Of a stretch of DNA of 10,995 bases, positions 4,261 through 9,813 are shown one piece after another. The translations under genes were made by a program, and so were the position numbers. The notes beneath the pieces were generated by a model, which saw only the letters and a program-made list of their open reading frames with translations, made no database searches and was not told the DNA's origin. This DNA is from an uncultured Collinsella sp. GTDB taxonomy: Bacteria > Actinomycetota > Coriobacteriia > Coriobacteriales > Coriobacteriaceae. Each line of letters opens with the position of its first letter. Position 1 is the stretch's first letter. The stretch is taken from contig USKV01000033.1 in NCBI GenBank assembly GCA_900555355.1, forward strand, positions 1-10,995. The letters are read 5' to 3'.

Positions 4261-6210
4261 ATGGAGTCCTCCGCCTATCCAATGCTCTTTAGCCCGATCA
4301 AGGTCGGTACAACCGAGGTCAAGAACCGCGTCTTTATGCCGCCGGTATCCACGAACCTGGCCGATCATGGCTATGTGACCGACGACTTGGTCGATCATTA
4401 CCGTGCCCGTGCCAAGGGCGGCGTTGGCCTCATCATTACCGAGGTCGTGACGGTCGAGCCCACCTATACCTATCTGCCGGGTGACATGTGCTGCTACGAC
4501 GACACGTTTATCCCCGGCTGGGAAAAGCTCGCCGCGGCCGTCCACGAGTATGGCTGCAAGATCATGCCGCAGCTCTTCCACCCCGCCTACATGGCCTTTA
4601 ACATTCCGGGCACGCCTCGCCTGATCGCTCCGTCCTTTGTGGGCCCGTCTTACGCCCGCGAGGCACCGCGCCCCATCACGGTCGACGAGATTCACGAGCT
4701 CACGCATCAGTTTGGCGACGCTGCCGTGCGTATGCAGAAGGCTGGCGTCGATGGCGTTGAAGTCCATGCGGCACACGCCCACGGCATGCTCGGCGGCTTT
4801 TTGACTCCGCTCTACAACAAGCGTACCGACGAGTATGGTGGCTCGCTCGACGCCCGTATGCGCTTCTTGCTCGAGGTCATCGCCGAGATTCGTGAGCGCT
4901 GCGGCAAGGACTTTATCATCGACGTCCGCATTTCGGGCGATGAGTACACCGATGGCGGCCTGACCCTCAACGACATGATCTACGTCTCGCGTCGCCTGGA
5001 GAAGGCCGGCGTCGACATGATTCACGTGTCGGGCGGTACCACCATCAAGCGCGGCTCCGCGATTCCCGCCGCCGGTACGCAGCAGGCCTCGCATGCCGCC
5101 TGCTCGCGCGAGATCAAAAAGCACGTCAACATTCCCGTCGCCACCGTCGGTCGCATTAACGAGGCCTGGATCGCCGAGGAGCTGATCGAGGACGGCGCTG
5201 CCGACATCTGCATGATGGGCCGCGCCAATCTGTGCGATGCCGAGTTCTGCAATAAGGCCGCTGCCGGCAACGCCGACGATATCCGCCCCTGCATTGGCTG
5301 CCTGCGCTGCCTGAACGGCATCATGTTCGGCAAGCGCATCTCCTGTACCGTCAACCCGGACGTGGAGCGCGACGAGGCTGGCTACGAGCCTGCCGCCGAG
5401 GCCAAGAACGTGCTCGTTGTGGGCGCTGGTCCTGCGGGCATGGAGGCAGCCTACATTGCCGCCAAGCGCGGCCACAACGTGGTGCTCGTGGACAAGCAGG
5501 ATGAGCCGGGCGGCGAGATGCGTATCGCGGCCGTTCCGCCGGCAAAGCAGGAACTCACCCGCGTGATCAAGTATCAGTACCGTCGTCTGGCCGAGGCCGG
5601 CGTGAAGTGCGTATTTGGCACCGAGCTTACTGCCGAGGACATTCAGCATGACTACGCGGGTTACGAGGTTGTCCTGGCTTATGGCGCCGAGCCCATCGCT
5701 CCGGCCTTCATGCAGGGCTTTAAGCAGGTTATGACGGCTGACGACCTGCTGGGTGGCAAGGCTTTCCCGGGCAAGAAGATCGTCATCGTGGGCGGCGGCA
5801 CCGTCGGCTGCGAGACGGCCGATTACCTGGCTCCGCTGGTCAATGACCTGTCGCCGGCCAATCGCGATGTCACCGTCATCGAGATGACCAAGACGCTCGC
5901 CGCCAATGAGGGTGGTGCCGGTCGCGCGGTGCTCATCACGCGCATGCTCTCCAAGGGCGTTCACGTGCTGACCGAGGCCAAGGTGACCGAGATTACCGAG
6001 GACACTATCAGTTACGAGAAGGACGGCGAGGTCCACACCATCGCCGATGCCGATACGCTGGTGCTTGCCATGGGCTATCGTCCCAATACCAAGCTGGCCG
6101 ACGACCTTGCCGCTGCTGGCGTTGCTGTCCACGTGCTGGGCGATGCCCAGAAGTGTGGCAACATCCGCGATGCCATCGGCGATGGCTACAAGGTTGCCTG
6201 CGAGCTCTAG
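4261..6210 (+). CDS. NADH:flavin oxidoreductase / 2-enoate reductase-like enzyme (FMN, 4Fe-4S, FAD)
   Basis: A 649-residue cytosolic enzyme with the three-part layout of 2,4-dienoyl-CoA reductase, 2-enoate reductase, BaiCD/BaiH and trimethylamine dehydrogenase. Residues 1-~340 form an Old Yellow Enzyme TIM barrel that binds FMN (NRVFMPP, EVHAAHAHGML, NKRTDEYGGS). Four cysteines for a [4Fe-4S] cluster follow: Cys344, 347, 350 and 362, spaced x2-x2-x11, nearer the trimethylamine dehydrogenase spacing than the commoner C-x2-C-x3-C. A C-terminal flavin/pyridine-nucleotide part comes next, with GAGPAG at ~388-393 and a second Rossmann motif, GGGTVG, at 511-516. Electrons would pass from NAD(P)H through FAD and the cluster to FMN, which reduces an activated C=C bond. 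The substrate is unknown; bile-acid, steroid, plant-phenolic and enoate substrates are all known in this family. AAAGGA (4248-4253) precedes the ATG. It appears monocistronic. Confidence 0.92.
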   Translation: MESSAYPMLFSPIKVGTTEVKNRVFMPPVSTNLADHGYVTDDLVDHYRARAKGGVGLIITEVVTVEPTYTYLPGDMCCYDDTFIPGWEKLAAAVHEYGCKIMPQLFHPAYMAFNIPGTPRLIAPSFVGPSYAREAPRPITVDEIHELTHQFGDAAVRMQKAGVDGVEVHAAHAHGMLGGFLTPLYNKRTDEYGGSLDARMRFLLEVIAEIRERCGKDFIIDVRISGDEYTDGGLTLNDMIYVSRRLEKAGVDMIHVSGGTTIKRGSAIPAAGTQQASHAACSREIKKHVNIPVATVGRINEAWIAEELIEDGAADICMMGRANLCDAEFCNKAAAGNADDIRPCIGCLRCLNGIMFGKRISCTVNPDVERDEAGYEPAAEAKNVLVVGAGPAGMEAAYIAAKRGHNVVLVDKQDEPGGEMRIAAVPPAKQELTRVIKYQYRRLAEAGVKCVFGTELTAEDIQHDYAGYEVVLAYGAEPIAPAFMQGFKQVMTADDLLGGKAFPGKKIVIVGGGTVGCETADYLAPLVNDLSPANRDVTVIEMTKTLAANEGGAGRAVLITRMLSKGVHVLTEAKVTEITEDTISYEKDGEVHTIADADTLVLAMGYRPNTKLADDLAAAGVAVHVLGDAQKCGNIRDAIGDGYKVACEL

Positions 6211-6236
6211 CCAACTCCTTTGCACCAATCGATTGC

Positions 6237-6284
6237 AAAAAGCGGCGGCTGCCCTGTGTGTTGGGCAGCCGCCGCCTGCGTTTT
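6237..6284. terminator. Bidirectional terminator between convergent oxidoreductase and gntR remnant
   Basis: A perfect 13-bp GC-rich stem pairs 6242-6254 with 6263-6275 (8-nt loop). On the minus strand it runs straight into five T (A at 6237-6241), and on the plus strand TTTT follows at 6281-6284 after a short CTGCG. It ends the oxidoreductase transcript on plus and the gntR remnant on minus. Confidence 0.85.
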
Positions 6285-6309
6285 GCCAAAGAAAGATTAT
6301 TGTCGGGCC

Positions 6310-6681
6310 CTAAATGCCTTTTGCTTCTGCTCCCTCCGCAATCATGTTGCGGTTATACACCAGGTGCAGATACATCGCGTCGTGCGCGGCGGTGGGATTG
6401 CGCGAGGCGATGGCGTCGGCCACATCGCGGTGCGTGCGGATAGTTTCCTCGACGAGCTTTTTGCCAGTCACGTCGATAAAGAGGGGGACGGATGCCTTGA
6501 GCACGCCCATCAGGCGGGGAACGACGAGGTTTCCGGAGCTCTCGGCAATGGCATTGTGGAACGCGGTGTCGGCGGCGGAGTAATCCTCACCGGCCTCGGC
6601 CAGGCGCTCGGATTCGTCGCAGAGCTCTTCGATACAGACGACCTGATCGTTGGTTGCGTGCTCGGCCGCCATGCGTGCCAT
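6310..6681 (-). pseudogene. GntR-family (FadR subfamily) regulator remnant, FCD domain only
   Basis: From about 6681 down to the stop at 6310 the minus strand encodes an almost complete FCD ligand-binding domain. It starts at MARMAAEHATND and has the three histidine-bearing elements typical of the metal/ligand pocket: DTAFHNAI, the TIRTHRDVADAI helix and the MYLHL helix. The winged-helix DNA-binding domain that should precede it is absent. The open frame continues upstream to an ATG at 6801, but those residues (MSVSITVQDLRVVFSSIS and on) are simply antisense to a gluconate-permease fragment on the plus strand and show no regulator character. A deletion has therefore removed the N-terminal half. 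Any protein made would lack DNA binding, though it could still bind ligand. In related loci such regulators control sugar-acid uptake and breakdown. Confidence 0.85.
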
Positions 6682-6850
6682 CTGCGGCGGTGCCACGGCC
6701 CTCTCGCACGTCAACGATGCCGGTTTTTGGATGTGCTCCTCGTTCCTGGAGATTGACGAGAAGACCACCCTCAAGTCCTGGACCGTTATGGAGACGCTCA
6801 TCGGCCTTTCGGGTCTTGCCTGCGCCCTGGTGATTTCGTTCTTTGCCTAG
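6680..6850 (+). pseudogene. GntP-type gluconate permease remnant, C-terminal end only
   Basis: The plus frame ending at the TAG at 6848-6850 reads AICGGATALSHVNDAGFWM, then LEIDEKTTLKSWTVMETLIGLSGLACALVISFFA. SHVNDAGFW and TLKTW-ME-I are signatures of the last part of GntP/GntT-family gluconate:H+ symporters, including the final membrane span. Only about the last 55 codons remain of a protein of roughly 440-450 residues. Upstream of about 6680 the frame becomes antisense to the gntR remnant, so there is no start and no N-terminal part. With the regulator remnant this marks one deletion that fused the two divergent genes. The dehydratase at 6959 lies directly downstream, as expected for a permease-dehydratase operon. 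Confidence 0.87.
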
Positions 6851-6873
6851 TTCGCGTGGCTAAGCATCTTTTG

Positions 6874-6933
6874 CCGAGCGCATCGCTCGGTACCCATTTA
6901 CACCTGATTCATTAACCAACGATTGGTACAACC
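6874..6933 (+). promoter_or_regulatory. Hairpin and GGT-N3-ACC operator-like site before the dehydratase
   Basis: CCGAGCG/CGCTCGG (6874-6880 with 6884-6890) is a short stem without a T-run, 23 bp after the permease stop. Further down, ACCAA-CGA-TTGGT (6915-6927) overlaps TTGGTACAACC, whose core GGTACAACC (6925-6933) matches the GGT-N3-ACC half-site layout bound by FadR-subfamily GntR regulators. The regulator remnant next door belongs to that subfamily, so this is a plausible original operator. No clean -35/-10 pair could be assigned; a TG-extended TACAAC (6924-6932) overlaps the site. Confidence 0.45.
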
Positions 6934-6958
6934 GTTCAAATCAAAAGAGGAGAGCATC

Positions 6959-8737
6959 ATGGACGAGAAGACCAAGGCACAGATTCAGCAGGAGGCAGCC
7001 GACCTGGTTGCCAAGCTGCAGCCGCGTTCCGGCAAGTTCCGCACCATCAGCCCCGAGATGGACCCGCTGCGTCTGGGCTCTGGCTGGTCCATCGAGGATC
7101 TGGACAAGCCGCAGGTCATTATCGAGTCGACGTTCGGCGACTCGCATCCGGGTTCTGCCGGCCTGTTTGAGTTGGTCGAGGAGGTCCGTGCCGGCGTTGC
7201 CGAGGCTGGCGGTCATGGTGTCCGTTACTTCTGCACCGATATCTGCGACGGCGAGGCCCAGGGCCACGACGGCATCAACTACTCGCTGCCCAGTCGCGAC
7301 ATGATCGCCAACATGATCGAGATTCATGCCAAGGCCACCCCGTTCAACGCCGGCGTCTTTGTTGCCAGCTGCGATAAGGGCCTGCCTGCGAACCTTATGG
7401 CCATGGGACGCATCAACATCCCCTCCATCGTCGTTACCGGCGGTGTCATGGATGCCGGTCCCGATCTGTTGACCCTGGAGCAGCTCGGCGCCATCTCGGC
7501 CCGCTATGAGCGCGGCGAGATTTCCCGCGAGGAGCTCGAGTTTGCCAAGCACAACGCATGCCCCAGCTGCGGCGCCTGCTCCTTTATGGGTACCGCCTCG
7601 ACCATGCAGGTTACCGCCGAGGCCCTGGGCCTTATGCTCCCCGGCACGGCTCTGCTGCCCGCAACCAGCTCCGATCTGCGTGAGTTTGCGCGCGAGGCTG
7701 GCCGTCAGTCCGTGTGGCTCTCCGAGCACAACCTGTGCCCCCGCGACATCGTGACCAAGGAGTCCTTCGAGAATCTCATCATGGTCCACGGCGCCATCTC
7801 CGGTTCCACCAACTCGCTGCTGCACATTCCCGCGATCGCCCGCGAGTTTGGCATCGAGATGTCCGCCGACGATTTCGATCGCCTGCACCGTGGCGCCCAC
7901 TACCTGCTCAACGTTCGCCCCGCAGGCGAGTGGCCGGCGCAGTTCTTCTACTATGCGGGCGGCGTGCCGCGCATCATGGAGGAGATCAAGTCGATGCTCC
8001 ACCTCGACGTTATGACCGCCACCGGAAAGACTCTCGGCGAGAACCTCGAGGACCTCAAGAACAACGGTTACTACGAGAAGTGCGGTCGTTACCTTGAGAA
8101 GTGGAATCTCAAGCGCGAGGACATCATCCGTCCGTTTGACCAGGCCTTCGGCACCGACGGTTCCATTGCCATCCTCCACGGCAATCTTGCTCCCGAGGGC
8201 GCGGTCGTCAAGCACACCGTCGTTCCGCGCGAGATGTTCCAGGCTACGCTCAAGGCCCGTCCGTTCGACTGCGAGGAGGACGCCATTCACGCCGTCCTGA
8301 CGCACGAGGTCAAGCCCGGCGATGCCGTTATCATTCGCTATGAGGGACCCAAGGGTTCCGGTATGCCCGAGATGTTCTACACCACCGAAGCTATCGCCAG
8401 CGACCCCGAGCTGGGCGCGAGCATTGCCCTGATCACTGACGGCTGCTTCTCCGGCGCCTCCAAGGGCCCGGCTATCGGTCACGTTTCGCCCGAGGCCGCT
8501 GTGGGCGGTCCGATTGCCCTGATTGAGGAGGGCGACCTTATCCGAATCAACATCCCCGAGCGCTCGCTGTCCATCGTGGGCATCGCCGGCAAGGAGATGG
8601 AGCCGGCCGAGGTCGACGCCGTCCTGGCCGAGCGCCGAGCCGCTTGGAAGCCCAAGGCTAATCGTTACACCTCCGGCACGCTCAAGTTCTTTACCGAGCA
8701 TGCAGTTTCCGCCATTCAGGGTGGCTACATGGAGTAG
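6959..8737 (+). CDS. IlvD/Edd-family dehydratase, probably acting on a sugar acid
   Basis: A 592-residue cytosolic Fe-S dehydratase of the dihydroxyacid/6-phosphogluconate dehydratase family, which removes water from 2,3-dihydroxy or sugar acids to give 2-keto-3-deoxy acids. Visible family blocks are CDGEAQGHDGINYSLPSR (from Cys96), ASCDKGLPA (Cys138, with Lys140 at the usually carbamylated position), RINIPSIVVTGG, and CPSCGACSFMGTASTM (Cys201, 204, 207), where GAC carries the third cluster ligand. The C-terminal GPKGSGMPEM and TDGCFSGASKGPAIGHVSPEA are also typical. The CSFMGTAST form is nearer sugar-acid dehydratases such as xylonate or gluconate types than biosynthetic IlvD, and the gluconate-permease and GntR remnants agree. 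An in-frame TTG at 6923 is possible, but I take the ATG at 6959 because AAGAGGAGA (6945-6953) sits just before it. Length matches the family. The exact substrate is unresolved. Confidence 0.9.
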   Translation: MDEKTKAQIQQEAADLVAKLQPRSGKFRTISPEMDPLRLGSGWSIEDLDKPQVIIESTFGDSHPGSAGLFELVEEVRAGVAEAGGHGVRYFCTDICDGEAQGHDGINYSLPSRDMIANMIEIHAKATPFNAGVFVASCDKGLPANLMAMGRINIPSIVVTGGVMDAGPDLLTLEQLGAISARYERGEISREELEFAKHNACPSCGACSFMGTASTMQVTAEALGLMLPGTALLPATSSDLREFAREAGRQSVWLSEHNLCPRDIVTKESFENLIMVHGAISGSTNSLLHIPAIAREFGIEMSADDFDRLHRGAHYLLNVRPAGEWPAQFFYYAGGVPRIMEEIKSMLHLDVMTATGKTLGENLEDLKNNGYYEKCGRYLEKWNLKREDIIRPFDQAFGTDGSIAILHGNLAPEGAVVKHTVVPREMFQATLKARPFDCEEDAIHAVLTHEVKPGDAVIIRYEGPKGSGMPEMFYTTEAIASDPELGASIALITDGCFSGASKGPAIGHVSPEAAVGGPIALIEEGDLIRINIPERSLSIVGIAGKEMEPAEVDAVLAERRAAWKPKANRYTSGTLKFFTEHAVSAIQGGYME

Positions 8738-8890
8738 CGTCCGTGCGCATCGATTCCCTCTCATAGATGTGCGGCGTAGGCCGCTAATTAGCCCGTCCAA
8801 GAATTGGGATGCAGTTCAGCCACGTCACCGGGGCGCGTTGTTCAGCGCCGCCGGGGCGCTCCACTCAAACGACAAGAGACGTCTTACGCA

Positions 8891-8930
8891 AGCACCCGCG
8901 TCCGTGGATAAAACCACGGGCGTGGGCGCT
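8891..8930. terminator. Long hairpin between the dehydratase and the minus-strand ArsC-like gene
   Basis: 17-nt arms (8891-8907 and 8914-8930) pair at 14 exact positions, with wobble pairs possible at the rest depending on strand, around a 6-nt A/T loop. It lies between convergent genes, 20 bp beyond the ArsC-like stop, so a bidirectional terminator is the likely role. Neither side has a good T-run, which keeps confidence low. Confidence 0.42.
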
Positions 8931-8933
8931 TCA

Positions 8934-8962
8934 CTTTATTCCCAGCCGCTTTATTCCCAGCC
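8934..8962. repeat. 15-bp tandem duplication across the ArsC-like stop codon
   Basis: CTTTATTCCCAGCC occurs at 8934-8947 and again at 8949-8962, a 15-bp period. On the minus strand the inner copy encodes the last residues GWE and the stop codon, and the outer copy repeats GWE-stop in the same frame beyond it. It is probably a replication-slippage duplication and has no effect on the protein. Confidence 0.9.
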
Positions 8963-9292
8963 CTTCCACACGTCAGGCTCGTAGCCAACGGTTGCCTGGC
9001 GGCCGTTGCGAACGATGGGCTCACGAAGAATCTGCTGGTTATCGAGCACCTTTTCGAACTTCTGGTCGGCAGCAAGATACTGTACGAGCGCAACCGTGTC
9101 GGCATCTTTCGCCTTTGGATCGATCACAGCGTCGATCCCGCCGACGGCGCGCGCCACGCTTTCGAGCTCGCCTTTGCTCATCCCCTTTTCCTACAAGTCG
9201 ATGAACTGGAACTTCACACGACGTTCCTTGAAATAGCGCTGCGCCTTCTTAGTATCGAAGCTTTTCTTCGTGCCGAATATCTGGATGTTCAT
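8951..9292 (-). pseudogene. ArsC/Spx-family reductase-like gene interrupted by an in-frame TAG
   Basis: Read from ATG at 9292 the minus strand gives MNIQIFGTKKSFDTKKAQ, continues to QFIDL, meets a TAG at 9193-9191 (codon 34), and resumes in the same frame with EKGMSKGELESV to the stop at 8951. Ignoring the TAG, the product would be 113 residues, the normal size for ArsC-family (arsenate reductase-like, thioredoxin-fold) proteins, and LREPIVRNGRQATVGYEPDVWKGWE is a typical C-terminus. The position of the TAG is usually a Lys or similar in relatives as I recall them, so one base change would explain it. The residue after GTKK, where many homologues have the redox Cys, is Ser here. An ATG at 9181 could start a 76-residue fragment lacking the active-site loop. 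Most simply this is a recent pseudogene; a sequencing error at one base is also possible. Confidence 0.85.
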
Positions 9293-9577
9293 ACGTACCG
9301 CCTTCGCTCAATTCTCGTCCGTCCATGATACGACAAGGGAGCCGAGCAAAAAACAGAGAGGGCGGAGATGGAGGAGGACGGCGACCGACCGTCGGCAAGA
9401 GTCGGCCGGATCGGACTGGCGCCCAGCGCGCGCCGGCGACACGCTCGCAGCTGCACACATAGCCGATGTACAAGCTCGCCGCGGCGTTCCCTCGCCCCGC
9501 GGTGTGGCGATAGAGAAGCACGCCACCCGTCAACGATGGCGCCTCGGTGAAGAAAATCAACGTCTGGGTTACATCCC
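9293..9577. other. Gene-free GC-rich stretch upstream of the efflux leader
   Basis: No gene is recognised on either strand. The open frames that cross it (about 100 codons on each strand) have low-complexity, Arg/Pro/Ser-rich translations with no family resemblance and no good ribosome-binding sites. The part nearest 9293 should contain the promoter of the minus-strand ArsC-like gene; a TATCAT on the minus strand (9330-9335) is the only -10-like candidate and its -35 is poor. The stretch may be decayed sequence at an insertion boundary. Confidence 0.5.
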
Positions 9578-9606
9578 TTGAAAGGGGCGAAGACGGCTGC
9601 TAGAAT
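9578..9606 (+). promoter_or_regulatory. Strong sigma-70-type promoter for the efflux gene
   Basis: TTGAAA (9578-9583), a 17-bp spacer and TAGAAT (9601-9606): five of six matches at each hexamer with ideal spacing. The start would be near 9612-9614, giving the transporter a 5' leader of about 200 nt and placing an ATG (9618) only a few bases from the 5' end. Confidence 0.82.
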
Positions 9607-9617
9607 ACCTCCCCGCT

Positions 9618-9731
9618 ATGAAGGATTTGACCAAAGCATACATCGCAATTCGGCGGCCCCTGGTATACGGGGCCTCTCCTGTTGTTCCCCAAGTGCGCTC
9701 TGAGCAGCCGCTTTCTTCCTGTCGTATCTGA
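9618..9731 (+). CDS. Possible 37-codon leader peptide upstream of the efflux transporter
   Basis: The ATG at 9618-9620 lies about five bases after the predicted transcription start, so the frame would be read as a leaderless or near-leaderless message; there is no Shine-Dalgarno before it. The frame runs MKDLTKAYIAIRRPLVYGAS, continues to SSCRI, and ends at TGA 9729-9731, 82 bp before the transporter start. A GGCCCC/GGGGCC hairpin (9655-9660 with 9669-9674) lies inside it, and the stop overlaps the start of the ATGCACG hairpin arm (9731-9737). That arrangement is what drug-inducible translational attenuation would need, but no known leader peptide is recognised. It may equally be an untranslated leader. 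Confidence 0.33.
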   Translation: MKDLTKAYIAIRRPLVYGASPVVPQVRSEQPLSSCRI

Positions 9732-9787
9732 TGCACGCATAGCACGTGCATGCTATTTCGCCCGCGGGCCAGCGCGCCTTCGGCGAA
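9731..9787 (+). promoter_or_regulatory. Overlapping alternative hairpins in the efflux leader
   Basis: ATGCACG (9731-9737) pairs with CGTGCAT (9745-9751). The overlapping ATAGCA (9739-9744) pairs with TGCTAT (9751-9756). The two stems share bases and cannot form together. A third stem, TTCGCC (9757-9762) with GGCGAA (9782-9787), follows. The transporter ribosome-binding site begins 17 bases later. Mutually exclusive stems ahead of a start codon suggest a leader that switches, but no riboswitch class is recognised. Confidence 0.42.
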
Positions 9788-9813
9788 GAATCGAATAGAT
9801 ACGAAGGAAGCTT

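Noticed and set aside
6682..6801. N-terminal 40 residues of the minus frame as part of a novel regulator
   Set aside because: This stretch is exactly antisense to the conserved SHVNDAGFW part of the permease remnant, so it is not a real domain.
8738..8890. Possible gene remnant after the dehydratase
   Set aside because: Translations in all frames are short or composition-driven, and no conserved motif could be named.
9191..9193. Recoding of TAG as pyrrolysine or another amino acid
   Set aside because: No pyl genes or recoding element are visible, ArsC-family proteins have no known recoded residue at this site, and TAG is used as an ordinary stop by neighbouring genes in the window.
9249..9560. 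Minus-strand frame of about 100 codons upstream of the ArsC-like gene
   Set aside because: It overlaps the start of the ArsC-like gene in another frame, has a low-complexity Arg/Pro/Ser composition and no recognisable family.
9655..9674. GGCCCC/GGGGCC hairpin as a transcription terminator before the efflux gene
   Set aside because: The stem is only 6 bp and is followed by TCTCCTGTTG rather than a T-run; at most it is part of the leader structure.
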